DNA from: Candidatus Bathyarchaeota archaeon A05DMB-4
GTDB lineage: Archaea; Thermoproteota; Bathyarchaeia; Bathyarchaeales; SOJC01
DNA length: 64,000 bases
Reading direction: 5' to 3'
Assembly: GCA_019685575.1 (NCBI GenBank)
Contig: JABFQO010000006.1
Coordinates: forward strand, 29,602-93,601
Position 1 is the stretch's first letter; each line of letters begins with the position of its first letter. This document shows positions 16,922 through 24,469 of this stretch, piece after piece. Both the position numbers and the translations under genes were made by a program. The notes beneath the pieces are model-generated. The model had not been told where the DNA came from, made no database searches, and worked only from the letters and a program-made list of their open reading frames with translations.

Positions 16922-18466
16922 TTATTCCCACTCTATGGTCGCGGGCGGCTTGTGGGTAACGTCATAAACGACCCGTGTTACTTGGGGGATTTCGTTTGTG
17001 ATTCTCGTAGAAATTTTCTCTAAGACTTCGTGGGGAATTTTGGCAAAGCTGGCGGTCATGGCCTCACGGCTTTCTACGGCTCTTATCGCAACCGTATAAC
17101 CGTAGGCTCTTGCATCGCCCTTCACTCCAGTACTTTTGGAGTCTGTTAAGACGGCGAAATACTGCCACAAGTTGTCTTTTAATCCGCTTTTCTCGATTTC
17201 ATCTGTAACAATCTTGTCAGCTTTTCGTTCAATGTCTACTTTCTCCTTGGTGACCTCCCCAATAATTCGCACCGCTAAACCTGGACCGGGGAAGGGTTGC
17301 CGCAGAACGATTTGTGGGGGTAGTCCGAGTTTCTTTGCGACTTGTCTGACTTCGTCTTTGTAAAGGTCACGTAAAGGCTCGACTACACCCTTGAACTCCA
17401 TTTTTGTAGGCAATCCGGCAACATTGTGATGGGTTTTTATCTTATCCGAGAATTTTCTAAAACCCGATTCTATACGGTCAGGATAAATTGTGCCTTGGAC
17501 CAAAAATTCGGCGCCGGTTTCGCGAGCAACTTCTTCAAAAACACGAATAAACTCTTCACCGATGATTTTTCGCTTGCTTTCAGGGTCGATTACGCCGCGA
17601 AGCCTTTCCATGAACCTTGCTCTAGCGTTTACGGCGGTGAAGTTGATTGGGAATTTCTGAAAGGTTTTTTGCACGAATTCTGGTTCGCCTTCTCGCATAA
17701 AGCCGTGATCCACGAACACTGCCGTGAGATTTTTGCCGATGGCCTTTGCGGTGATTGCGGTCGCTGCACTGGAGTCTATGCCTCCACTTAGGGCGATTAT
17801 AGCTTTCTTGTTACCGATTTGTTGTCTTACTTCCGCTGTCGCCCTTTCAATAAAGTCTTCCATGGTCCAGTTTGGCTTACACTTGCAAACGCTGAACAGA
17901 AAGTTTTGCAGCATTTTCATACCGTTCACGGTGTGGATAACCTCGGGATGCCACTGCAATCCATAAATCGGCTTCTGCTTATGCCGAAACGCAGCGATTG
18001 GAGTGTGTTCAGTATGCGCAAGGATTTCGAAATCGGGTGGAAGCGAAAAAACTGTGTCACCATGGCTCATCCAAACTTTTTCTTGATTGGCAAGCCCCTC
18101 TAAAACGCCCACAGCGCGGTCTATGGTTGCAATGGTGACACCAAACTCTTTTTTGCAACTCGGTTTGACAACCCCACCAGCCAAGTGAGCTAATAGTTGA
18201 TGTCCATAACATAAACCGAGAACTGGTAAGCTTATGCCAAGGATGGCGGGATCAAGTTTCGGCGCCCCTCTATCGTAAACACTTTGCGGCCCACCGGAAA
18301 GAATCAGCCCTTTGATGTTGAATTTTTGTTTGTAGTTTTCGATTTCATTCAACGTTGTGTCGTGAGAGACAATTTCGGAATAGACATTGTTTTCCCTGAT
18401 TCTTCTGCCAATGAGGTGGCAGTATTGCCCACCAAAATCGAACACTAAGATGGCATCGAAACCCAT
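16922..18466 (-). CDS. guaA: GMP synthase (glutamine-hydrolysing), single-chain
   Basis: Converts XMP to GMP using glutamine and ATP. A 514-aa fused protein: class I glutamine amidotransferase domain (FGGQYCHLIGRRIRE at 11-25, nucleophile Cys86 in LGLCYGHQLLAH, LQWHPEV near 170), then the ATP pyrophosphatase domain with P-loop ALSGGIDSSAA (about 225) and the C-terminal dimerisation domain ending KPPATIEWE. Many archaea split these domains into two genes; here they are fused, as in bacteria and some archaea. The upstream region is strongly A+T-rich and contains a palindrome (18483-18498). Confidence 0.95.
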   Translation of the reverse strand: MGFDAILVFDFGGQYCHLIGRRIRENNVYSEIVSHDTTLNEIENYKQKFNIKGLILSGGPQSVYDRGAPKLDPAILGISLPVLGLCYGHQLLAHLAGGVVKPSCKKEFGVTIATIDRAVGVLEGLANQEKVWMSHGDTVFSLPPDFEILAHTEHTPIAAFRHKQKPIYGLQWHPEVIHTVNGMKMLQNFLFSVCKCKPNWTMEDFIERATAEVRQQIGNKKAIIALSGGIDSSAATAITAKAIGKNLTAVFVDHGFMREGEPEFVQKTFQKFPINFTAVNARARFMERLRGVIDPESKRKIIGEEFIRVFEEVARETGAEFLVQGTIYPDRIESGFRKFSDKIKTHHNVAGLPTKMEFKGVVEPLRDLYKDEVRQVAKKLGLPPQIVLRQPFPGPGLAVRIIGEVTKEKVDIERKADKIVTDEIEKSGLKDNLWQYFAVLTDSKSTGVKGDARAYGYTVAIRAVESREAMTASFAKIPHEVLEKISTRITNEIPQVTRVVYDVTHKPPATIEWE

Positions 18467-18482
18467 GAATGTATAATTAAAT

Positions 18483-18498
18483 GTTTAAAAATTTAAAC
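18483..18498 (-). promoter_or_regulatory. palindromic A+T-rich promoter element of guaA
   Basis: GTTTAAA-AA-TTTAAAC has perfect 7-bp arms around a 2-nt centre, 17-32 nt upstream of the guaA ATG. On the minus strand it contains the TATA-like TTTAAATTTTT. Beyond it (18500-18523) lies a second A+T-rich stretch, TTTATTTAGATAAAAATTTA. The position fits a TATA box overlapped by a dyad operator of a leaderless or short-leader transcript. No regulator is identified. Confidence 0.45.
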
Positions 18499-18533
18499 TT
18501 TATTTAGATAAAAATTTAAATAAACATGGAAAT

Positions 18534-18984
18534 TCACCAGAACAGGATTTTATCAGGCATTATCTCTACAACACATCGAATTTTTGAATCGAACAGCGGG
18601 ATTCCCATGTTATCTCGGCCTTGATTGTCAAGTTTGATGTATTCCACGTTTCGGGTTCCGCGGGCTTTGTTGAAGAGACGGTTGTATTTGTCTATACGAG
18701 CCTGCGTATGTTTTCTGAACTCTGCTTCGCCTCTATTAAGCAGGCTTTACCTTTGATAATTACTGCCTCGTCACGGTAGTTATACACAGTCAAAGATACG
18801 CACGGTTTTCTAGACAAATTCTTCACCTTAACCGACTTACGGTTAGTCTGCATGTACACTTTACCTTCATCGTAAGTAAACCAAACGGGCACAACATGCG
18901 GCGACTATGAACATCGACAGTAGCAAAACAGGCAATCCACTCGTTATCCAAAAACACCTTCACATCAGCCAACGGTTCTAACAT
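18534..18984 (-). pseudogene. pyridoxamine 5'-phosphate oxidase-like (PNPOx/F420-type split-barrel) gene with two frameshifts
   Basis: Three adjacent minus-strand frames together encode a complete ~150-aa PNPOx-like split-barrel protein. Frame one starts at ATG 18984 (ribosome site GGTGGTGA) with MLEPLADVKVFLDNEWIACF up to ATVDVHSR. Frame two continues PHVVPVWFTYDEGKVYMQTN to KGKACLIE. Frame three continues GEAEFRKHTQARIDKYNRLF to IMPDKILFW and a TGA at 18534. The span is 451 nt; restoring one base at each junction (near 18897 and 18725) gives an uninterrupted 453-nt frame. Either the gene is decaying or two single-base deletions are sequencing/assembly errors. If restored, it would bind FMN or F420. 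Confidence 0.8.
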
Positions 18985-19111
18985 AATCACCACCCCATCC
19001 AACTTTACTCAGTAATTAAGTAAATTAAACAATTAGAACTTTCTACAAACGAGCGACCAAACAAAAATTACCACGCCACACCCCCACCAAACTACCCAGC
19101 CCAACCCAGTC

Positions 19112-19179
19112 GAACCACAGATTCTCCCATCATATTTGCCGTATATTTGGATCCTAATAGGATCATATATGGAAGAGGG
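19112..19179 (+). repeat. dispersed intergenic repeat, copy A (full)
   Basis: A 68-nt unit running from GAACCACAG to GGAAGAGGG, matching copy B (21999-22066, opposite strand) with only about five mismatches. The centre GATCCTA-A-TAGGATC is a perfect 7-bp dyad, embedded in a longer imperfect one (CCGTATATTTGGATCC facing GGATCATATATGG). It lies in a 250-nt gene-free stretch between the PNPOx pseudogene and the hydrogenase protease gene. The rest of that stretch (18985-19111, 19180-19234) shows nothing recognisable apart from C+A-rich sequence. Confidence 0.85.
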
Positions 19180-19234
19180 CCTAGCTCAGCGTCGAGAAAA
19201 CACTAACAGAAAAACACGCGCCCACAGTTTTCTT

Positions 19235-19723
19235 TCACTGATGCACTAAAATTTTAAGCAAAAATGCAACAATTCTTTTCGCCGAAGCCTCAACAACACG
19301 GGACATGCTTTCTCCAAAACCAACTTTCTCAGGCTGAACCAACAATAAAGCAATCTTCGCCTTCGTATTTTCTTTGAGAAAGTCACAAAAAATCCGTAGC
19401 GGAAGCATGTGGGACGAAACCACGGAAAAAGACGCCAACTTTTCCGGAGGAAAAAGCGTTACTTGGCCGCCTTCCATTCCTAACGCTGCGGCGTCGATGA
19501 GAAGAATATGCGTCGGATTGAATTCCACGATTTCATGCGCAAAGCCTTCGGGAACGGTTTCGCACTCGATTAGATGAACATTCGCAGGAACCTTGCCGCG
19601 CAATTCGCGTACGATTTTAACACCCACAAAATCATCCATTCTAATTGGATTTCCAATCCCCGCAATCACTACTCGTTGAGCGTTAGAAAACCATTCACGA
19701 AGCTCTCTTTCAACAATCACCAC
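19235..19723 (-). CDS. hydrogenase maturation protease (HycI/HoxM/FrcD family)
   Basis: A 162-aa endopeptidase that removes the C-terminal peptide of a [NiFe]-hydrogenase large subunit once nickel is inserted. Family signatures: VVIAGIGNPIRMDDFVGVK (about residues 18-36; the Asp binds nickel), LIDAAALGMEGG (about 74-85; second acidic ligand) and SSHMLPLRIF (about 102-111; ligand His). Length is normal. No hydrogenase structural genes are visible in this window, so its substrate is encoded elsewhere. A HypE-like protein lies at 41.3 kb. The start is GTG at 19723, with a second GTG in the next codon also possible. Confidence 0.88.
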   Translation of the reverse strand: MVIVERELREWFSNAQRVVIAGIGNPIRMDDFVGVKIVRELRGKVPANVHLIECETVPEGFAHEIVEFNPTHILLIDAAALGMEGGQVTLFPPEKLASFSVVSSHMLPLRIFCDFLKENTKAKIALLLVQPEKVGFGESMSRVVEASAKRIVAFLLKILVHQ

Positions 19724-19858
19724 TCATCAAACCTGCCCGCCACAAAAAAACACGGCTTCGATGCCTACACGCATACCTTCAACCGTCCAAGCAGCAACAT
19801 TAAAAAACCTTCAACAAACGCGTCAAGCACATAAAGGAAACGAAGCCGAACACAACCC

Positions 19859-20353
19859 CTAATTTTCTTCTTCCTTCAAAATCGCGTCATACTTACCCTC
19901 ATCAATCTCCCTTTGCACTTCACGCGGATCTTTACCTTCCACCGTAACCCCCATGCTAACACAACTACCCAAAACCTCCTTCACCCCAAGCTTCAAATTC
20001 TTCGCCAACAACTGAGCACTCTTCAACCTCGCAATCCGCACTGCCTGCTCCATCGAAAGATTGCCAACTTTCGTGGCTTTCGGCGTCCCAGAACCCTTTT
20101 CAATCTTCAACTCACTAACAATCAAAGCCGAAACAGTAGGCGTACCAACAGAAACCTCAAACGTCTTATCCTCAGGATTTACCGTCACCTTAACCGGAAC
20201 CTTCATACCCGCGTAATCCTTGGTTAACTCATTAATTTTGTTCACGATAGCCACAACATTAACACCCAACGGTCCCAACGCTGGGCCCAAAGGCGGACCC
20301 GCTGTAGCTTGCCCACCTGCTACAAGAGCTTCAACAACTTTTTTCTCAACCAT
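19859..20353 (-). CDS. rpl11: large ribosomal subunit protein uL11
   Basis: A 164-aa protein of the GTPase-associated centre of the 50S subunit, binding 23S rRNA and the P-stalk. The N-terminal proline-rich AGGQATAGPPLGPALGPLGV (about residues 10-29) and C-terminal VLGSCVSMGVTVEGKDPREV are diagnostic. The ORF is open to 20398, but ATG 20353 gives the canonical MVEKKVVEALVAGG and avoids overlap with spt5, which ends 10 nt upstream. It is co-transcribed with spt5 and secE, the conserved archaeal/bacterial secE-nusG-rplK order. Confidence 0.96.
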   Translation of the reverse strand: MVEKKVVEALVAGGQATAGPPLGPALGPLGVNVVAIVNKINELTKDYAGMKVPVKVTVNPEDKTFEVSVGTPTVSALIVSELKIEKGSGTPKATKVGNLSMEQAVRIARLKSAQLLAKNLKLGVKEVLGSCVSMGVTVEGKDPREVQREIDEGKYDAILKEEEN

Positions 20354-20363
20354 GCTTAACCAC

Positions 20364-20834
20364 TCACATTCGCTTTGCTTTTTCCACGAGTTTAACATAA
20401 TCAGCGTTTACTGTGATGGGAAGCGTGAAAGTTGCTTCCAACAATTCCAAGGTAACTTCGCCTTTTGTCTTATCAATTCGTGTGATTTTGGCGCGCATTC
20501 CTTTGAAAGGCCCGCTAATAATTTCTACAACGTCATCGACGCCTAATTCTTCAATAACTGATTTTATGACAATGTACCTTTCCACTTCGGAAAAACTAAC
20601 GATGCCCGGCACTCGAGAACGCACGTGCTTTATTCCTGAAATGGCTTCTTCTACAAAGTGCGGCCCCTCAGCTTCAACAAACACGTACCCTTTCAACATT
20701 TCTGGCACAACCACCGCTTTGATTGGAAGCTTTGTGGTTTCCACTTTCGCGGCAATTAAGTTTGCAACGTTTTTTTCTTGGCCAGCGGTTGTGCGTACGG
20801 CGAATATTGATGTTGATGTTTTTTCTTCTGCCAA
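20364..20834 (-). CDS. spt5: transcription elongation factor Spt5 (NusG homologue)
   Basis: A 156-aa processivity factor that closes the RNA polymerase clamp with Spt4. The NGN domain (about 8-88: IFAVRTTAGQEKNVANLIAA, MLKGYVFVEAEG, KHVRSRVPG) is followed by a KOW domain (about 100-150: VVEIISGPFKGMRAKI). Length is standard for archaea. The TTG start at 20834 has GGATGATG 8-15 nt upstream, overlapping the end region of secE's 3' side. It is the middle gene of secE-spt5-rpl11. Confidence 0.96.
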   Translation of the reverse strand: MAEEKTSTSIFAVRTTAGQEKNVANLIAAKVETTKLPIKAVVVPEMLKGYVFVEAEGPHFVEEAISGIKHVRSRVPGIVSFSEVERYIVIKSVIEELGVDDVVEIISGPFKGMRAKITRIDKTKGEVTLELLEATFTLPITVNADYVKLVEKAKRM

Positions 20835-20859
20835 AGGTTCATCATCCTTCCATTTTCGT

Positions 20860-21033
20860 TCAATACGTTCCTTGCAACGCCGTTGAAATCAGCTTGATGA
20901 CAAACCCGATTACGCCAATAAGCGCGATTCCGAGAAAACAGATTTTTATCGAGAGCCAAAGCTCGCTTCGCCCAGGTTTCGTCGCTAAGCGTAACAACCT
21001 TCGCGCAGAGGAAAGAAACGACCTTAATCCCAT
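20860..21033 (-). CDS. secE: protein translocase subunit SecE (Sec61-gamma)
   Basis: A 57-aa tail-anchored subunit of the SecYE-beta channel. Reading the minus strand from ATG 21033 gives MGLRSFLSSARRLLRLATKP, the conserved PGRSELW bend, then one transmembrane helix (IKICFLGIALIGVIGFVIKL) and a short tail ending QGTY. An in-frame TAA lies two codons upstream of the ATG, fixing the start. It lies 25 nt before spt5 in the classic secE-spt5-rpl11 operon. Sec61-beta is found separately at 33.4 kb. Confidence 0.93.
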   Translation of the reverse strand: MGLRSFLSSARRLLRLATKPGRSELWLSIKICFLGIALIGVIGFVIKLISTALQGTY

Positions 21034-21067
21034 TCTTTATTCTCTCGCACACTTTCAACAATGAAAT

Positions 21068-21080
21068 CTAATATAAAAAG
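21068..21080 (-). promoter_or_regulatory. TATA-like box for the secE-spt5-rpl11 operon
   Basis: On the minus strand CTTTTTATATTAG lies 35-47 nt upstream of the secE ATG, in the short gap to dtdA. The match to the archaeal TATA element (TTTATA) and the spacing are good. It implies that the ribosomal operon has its own promoter and is not read through from dtdA. Confidence 0.5.
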
Positions 21081-21095
21081 GTATTTTCAATCTTT

Positions 21096-21914
21096 CTATA
21101 CTTTTTCCATTTTTAAGCCGGTTGAGTTGATTGTTTCAACGAGTTTTTCTTTGTCCTCGCTTTTTATTCCTTTCCAATCCAGCAATACGCGCTCGATTTT
21201 TTCAACTGTTTTTTCGGCGCATTGTTTAAGCATGTTTACGTCTGTTTTTGCGGTGAGGTATTTTGGGATTATGTGTCCGAAAGCGGTTGGCGTGGTTAAC
21301 GCGATTTTGGTGAATTTTTCGTTGTAGTGTGGTCCGCCGATGCCTATTGCCGCGGGGTAAGCCGTGTGAGTTTTGGTTGCTGCTATGGTTGCGTGAGCTA
21401 CGGCTTCTGCGGCTTTTTGGTCGTTCCACTGTTTGGGTGTGCTGCCCAATTCTGTGAACATTGTAGGCGTGTTTAATGATGGTCCGTGATGTGTGCATTC
21501 GTAGGAAACTTTGTAGGCAAGTTGTTTTTCTTCTTTCTGAAATTGCATTTCTCTTAGTGCTTCTTTCATTGCGCTGGCTGGTGAGATGGAAATTTGGTTC
21601 GGTAGCCCGCCTTTTTCGGCTTGATTTGTGAGGTTGCCTGGTGTGTGCACTGAAAGTGTTGGGATTCCGCTTTGGCTGCTGTGTCTTGAGATGAAGATTA
21701 TGAGTGTGGGCGCGAAATGGCTTGTTATGTTTTGGGTGTGAATGAGTTCTGTGTTAACGGTAACGAGTTTAACTGCTTTGGATTCAACGGTTTTTTGAAA
21801 CACGGGGTTTTCGTGAAATGTTTCGTTGGTTTTTTCAAAATTGTAGAGGCTTATGATTTGGTTTTTGATGTTGATGCTCGCCGGGTCTTTGTTCGAGGCG
21901 ATTATAAGTATCAT
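21096..21914 (-). CDS. dtdA: D-aminoacyl-tRNA deacylase, archaeal type (DtdA)
   Basis: Hydrolyses D-aminoacyl-tRNAs as translational proofreading; zinc-dependent, archaea/plant-specific. From ATG 21914 it is 272 aa and begins MILIIASNKDPASINIKNQI, the canonical family N-terminus. Further signatures: FISRHSSQSGIPTLSVHTPG (about 80-99), YECTHHGPSL (about 145), ELGSTPKQW (about 160) and GIGGPHYNEKF (about 195). The ORF is open to 22031, but that extension reads through repeat copy B and is surely untranslated. The 5' region thus holds the repeat 85 nt ahead of the start. Confidence 0.92.
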   Translation of the reverse strand: MILIIASNKDPASINIKNQIISLYNFEKTNETFHENPVFQKTVESKAVKLVTVNTELIHTQNITSHFAPTLIIFISRHSSQSGIPTLSVHTPGNLTNQAEKGGLPNQISISPASAMKEALREMQFQKEEKQLAYKVSYECTHHGPSLNTPTMFTELGSTPKQWNDQKAAEAVAHATIAATKTHTAYPAAIGIGGPHYNEKFTKIALTTPTAFGHIIPKYLTAKTDVNMLKQCAEKTVEKIERVLLDWKGIKSEDKEKLVETINSTGLKMEKV

Positions 21915-21998
21915 GGCTTTTGCCTTTTCTAACAGATGTAGCATCGTTAAGTTAAAAGTTGTTATTCGTGTTTTGTGTGTGCGCGACGTTTCTCTCCT

Positions 21999-22066
21999 CC
22001 CTCTTCCATATATGATCCTATTAGGCTCCAAATATACGGCAAATATGAACAGAGAATTTGTGGTTC
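21999..22066 (-). repeat. dispersed intergenic repeat, copy B (full, inverted relative to A)
   Basis: The minus strand reads from GAACCACAA through TATTTGCCGTATATTTGG and AGCCTAATAGGATCATA to GGAAGAGGG, 68 nt, the same length as copy A. Copies A and B form an inverted pair enclosing the hydrogenase protease, rpl11, spt5, secE and dtdA. Similarity continues weakly on the far side (GAGAG, CGTCG and CACAC words shared with A and C). Confidence 0.85.
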
Positions 22067-22164
22067 ACTTTTTTTGGTGTGTGCGTGTATGGGTGGTGTT
22101 TGGATTTAGTGGGGTTTCAGTTAGCATAATGTATGTTTTTAGTGGTTGTGACGTGAAGGGGGGT

Positions 22165-22463
22165 TTAGGTTTTGTTTTTGGGGTATTTTTCTATTGTTTC
22201 TTGTATTAGTTCTCTTAACGCGTTGTGGTCGTTTAGTATGGGTTTTCTTTGATACGTATTGCGATCATATCGCTCAGTTGTACGATTTCTTTTTGGTTTA
22301 GAATTTTATGGTTGCTTTCTTCTAGCATATCCATGAAGCAGTCGCCGCATAAGCCTTCCGCGTCTATCGGGTTTGTGTCAAAACTGTAGAGTTTACTTAC
22401 TTTCCAATTGCAGTAGTTACAGTTCTTTCCATCCTCATACGATTTACTTACTATCTCCGGCAT
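22165..22463 (-). pseudogene. small Cys-motif protein gene, probably frameshifted near its 3' third
   Basis: ATG 22463 (GGGGTGA upstream) opens a 76-aa frame, ending at 22233, with two CxxC knuckles (CNYC, CGDC) in MPEIVSKSYEDGKNCNYCNW and PIDAEGLCGDCFMDML, probably a zinc site. It stops right after IRIKENPY, yet the neighbouring frame continues as KPILNDHNALRELIQETIEK and YPKNKT up to a TAA at 22165, which looks like a genuine amphipathic tail. The total of 299 nt is one base short of 100 codons, so a single-base deletion near GAAAACCC (about 22245) would explain it. If real, the product is the truncated 76-aa form. I do not recognise the family. Confidence 0.5.
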
Positions 22464-22612
22464 TTTTCATTTTTCACCCCTTTTTGTTGTGTTCTGCAGA
22501 AATAAAAACCGTTTGGCCATTGTTTTTGGCTATCTTTTCCAATGATATTGAGCATCATTTTCGGGATTTTTTCGTTAATCGCTCTCAGCAAATTCCACGT
22601 AGAAGTTACAAA

Positions 22613-24469
22613 TTATGCAGGGAAGTTCCAATTGAATATTAACCGTTGAATTTGGTGTAATGCCCTTTTTTGCAGCTTATTCATCTCGTTATTAAATGCG
22701 TCAATCTCACCACCGGGAGCAGCAGGATTAATGTCCAACTTACGGCGTGCCAATTCTCTACAAAATGCTTCTCCAACAAGTTCAGCTAATAGAATTCTTC
22801 CTTCCGGGGTTTGGGCTCCTTCTAGTCCTTTTCTAATAATTTTCGTAACTGAAGGGAAATTGACGTATATTTTGATTATTCCTGTATTTTTGTCGTAGAA
22901 AGTTCTTTGAGTAGGTGATTCTTCTTCATCAGGTGTAATATCTTTTATAAATCCGCGTTTTTGACCTGGAAGTTTGCCCTTTTTCTTTTTCTTAGGGGGA
23001 GCTACCTTTACTCTCGCTATTGCCTTTTGTTTTCCCAATGTGGCTGTTATGATTCCCGATGCGTTTTCAGTTCTTCCCACCACTTTAAAATATCTATACC
23101 ATAATCTTTCAGGATACTTTGGATGCTTTTCCAGTTTTACTACGGATACTAAGGGCTGAATGTCCAACGTATCTGATTTTATGTTTGTTTCATCGCCCTC
23201 CGTTTGTACCATTTCGGATGGCGCATATATGGACAACGTACGCGGCTTATCTTTTGCCACATTGGTCCATTCTGGCTTTAATACGAGAGTTTTAATGTCA
23301 GGGCCGGGGTCAACGGGCAACTCTTCAAGTTCTTCAAGTTCCTCTTCTGCCATATTATTCAATAAACTACGTAGTTTTTCTAACATTTTTCTAGTTGGTT
23401 CTTCCACGTCTATTGCAGGTCGCTTCTCCAGATCTTTTTTCTTCCTGAGAACAAGCTGTTCTAAGATTCGTTCAATTTCGTTTTCTAAACATTGACAGTA
23501 TTCATGACGCCACTCTAGTCCGCCCCTGTTCATGTCAATTAACTCTGTTTCTCCTCTTCTCAATCTCTCTTCCAAATCGTTGCATAATGCTTCTCCGAAA
23601 AAATAAAGGGCCGCGTTTTCATTTTCAAATCTAAACAATTTATTGTCCAAGATGGCCCCTTTTGTTTTTATCAAAATGCCCGCCAATCCATATGGATTAT
23701 TTCGTGGCGACTCCAAAGGTGTTGGGCTTTCATAGATTGTTACTTTGACTTTATCGCCATAATTCGGCAATGAGATTTCATTTTCCACAATCTTGTCGCC
23801 TTCTGGGTAAGAGAAGGCTATTTTGCCCTTCATAATATTTTTGTTTATATCATCAAAACGCAGAATTATTTCACGATTCTTGGAACTATTTATGTCTCTC
23901 AGAGCATAGTGATTAGTAAATTGAGCTTTAAAGCTCTCATATGTTGGAACCTTTGCTTTCTCATTTGTTACTCTAATTCTCACTTCAGTTGAATTTTCTA
24001 ACGTTGTTTCTTCCACATGATTGAGCAATTCATCATCATAAACAGGTTTCTTCGTCTTCTTATCAACCCAAACCTTTGTTTTATACACCTTACCATCCTT
24101 AACTGTTGTAATTTCTCCTTCACCTAAGGCTATGATGGTTTCCTTTAATCCTCTTCCAAAGAGCCCTCGAACTGTTTTCCCTTTCGAAAATCCACTTGTC
24201 TCCCCTGCAAACTCAAGCGCATTTTCTAATTCTTCTTTTGTCATGCCTTCTGCAGAATCTTTGACAACAAGTTCCTCACAAATTCCTCCCTTTTTCCTGT
24301 TAATATAAATCTCTATTTTTCCCATTACTAGACTGGTTTTTTCTTCCAGCCGCCTGTAGCTATCGTCGCTATTTGTCACTAGTTCTACTATGCCATCCAT
24401 TATCGTTTTTACTGTTGCTCTGGATAATTGTTCCACTATTCTAGAGCTTATTGGTATTTCTTTGACCAT
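22613..24469 (-). CDS. GHKL-type (MORC/Hsp90-like) ATPase, accessory protein
   Basis: A 618-aa protein with an N-terminal GHKL ATPase domain: N-box IVELVTNSDDSYRR (Glu29, Asn33), G1 box VVKDSAEGM (Asp71, Gly75), and G2 lid GLFGRGLKETIIAL (102-115). A long middle region follows, then a charged linker (PPKKKKKGKLPGQKRG near 495) and a C-terminal helical domain ending QLQ-type helices. Such stand-alone GHKL ATPases occur in MORC, MutL, Hsp90 and several prokaryotic defence or DNA-associated systems. It overlaps its upstream partner gene by 29 nt, and the pair looks more A+T-rich than flanking genes. No nuclease motif was seen. Its role in defence is inference. Confidence 0.7.
   Translation of the reverse strand: MVKEIPISSRIVEQLSRATVKTIMDGIVELVTNSDDSYRRLEEKTSLVMGKIEIYINRKKGGICEELVVKDSAEGMTKEELENALEFAGETSGFSKGKTVRGLFGRGLKETIIALGEGEITTVKDGKVYKTKVWVDKKTKKPVYDDELLNHVEETTLENSTEVRIRVTNEKAKVPTYESFKAQFTNHYALRDINSSKNREIILRFDDINKNIMKGKIAFSYPEGDKIVENEISLPNYGDKVKVTIYESPTPLESPRNNPYGLAGILIKTKGAILDNKLFRFENENAALYFFGEALCNDLEERLRRGETELIDMNRGGLEWRHEYCQCLENEIERILEQLVLRKKKDLEKRPAIDVEEPTRKMLEKLRSLLNNMAEEELEELEELPVDPGPDIKTLVLKPEWTNVAKDKPRTLSIYAPSEMVQTEGDETNIKSDTLDIQPLVSVVKLEKHPKYPERLWYRYFKVVGRTENASGIITATLGKQKAIARVKVAPPKKKKKGKLPGQKRGFIKDITPDEEESPTQRTFYDKNTGIIKIYVNFPSVTKIIRKGLEGAQTPEGRILLAELVGEAFCRELARRKLDINPAAPGGEIDAFNNEMNKLQKRALHQIQRLIFNWNFPA

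Noticed and set aside
19175..19195. GGGCCTAGCTCAGC after repeat copy A resembles a tRNA 5' end
   Set aside because: No matching acceptor 3' strand, anticodon arm or T-arm follows.
19112..22066. Inverted repeat copies A and B as ends of a transposon
   Set aside because: The enclosed genes are core (rpl11, spt5, secE, dtdA) and no transposase is present; other copies occur singly.
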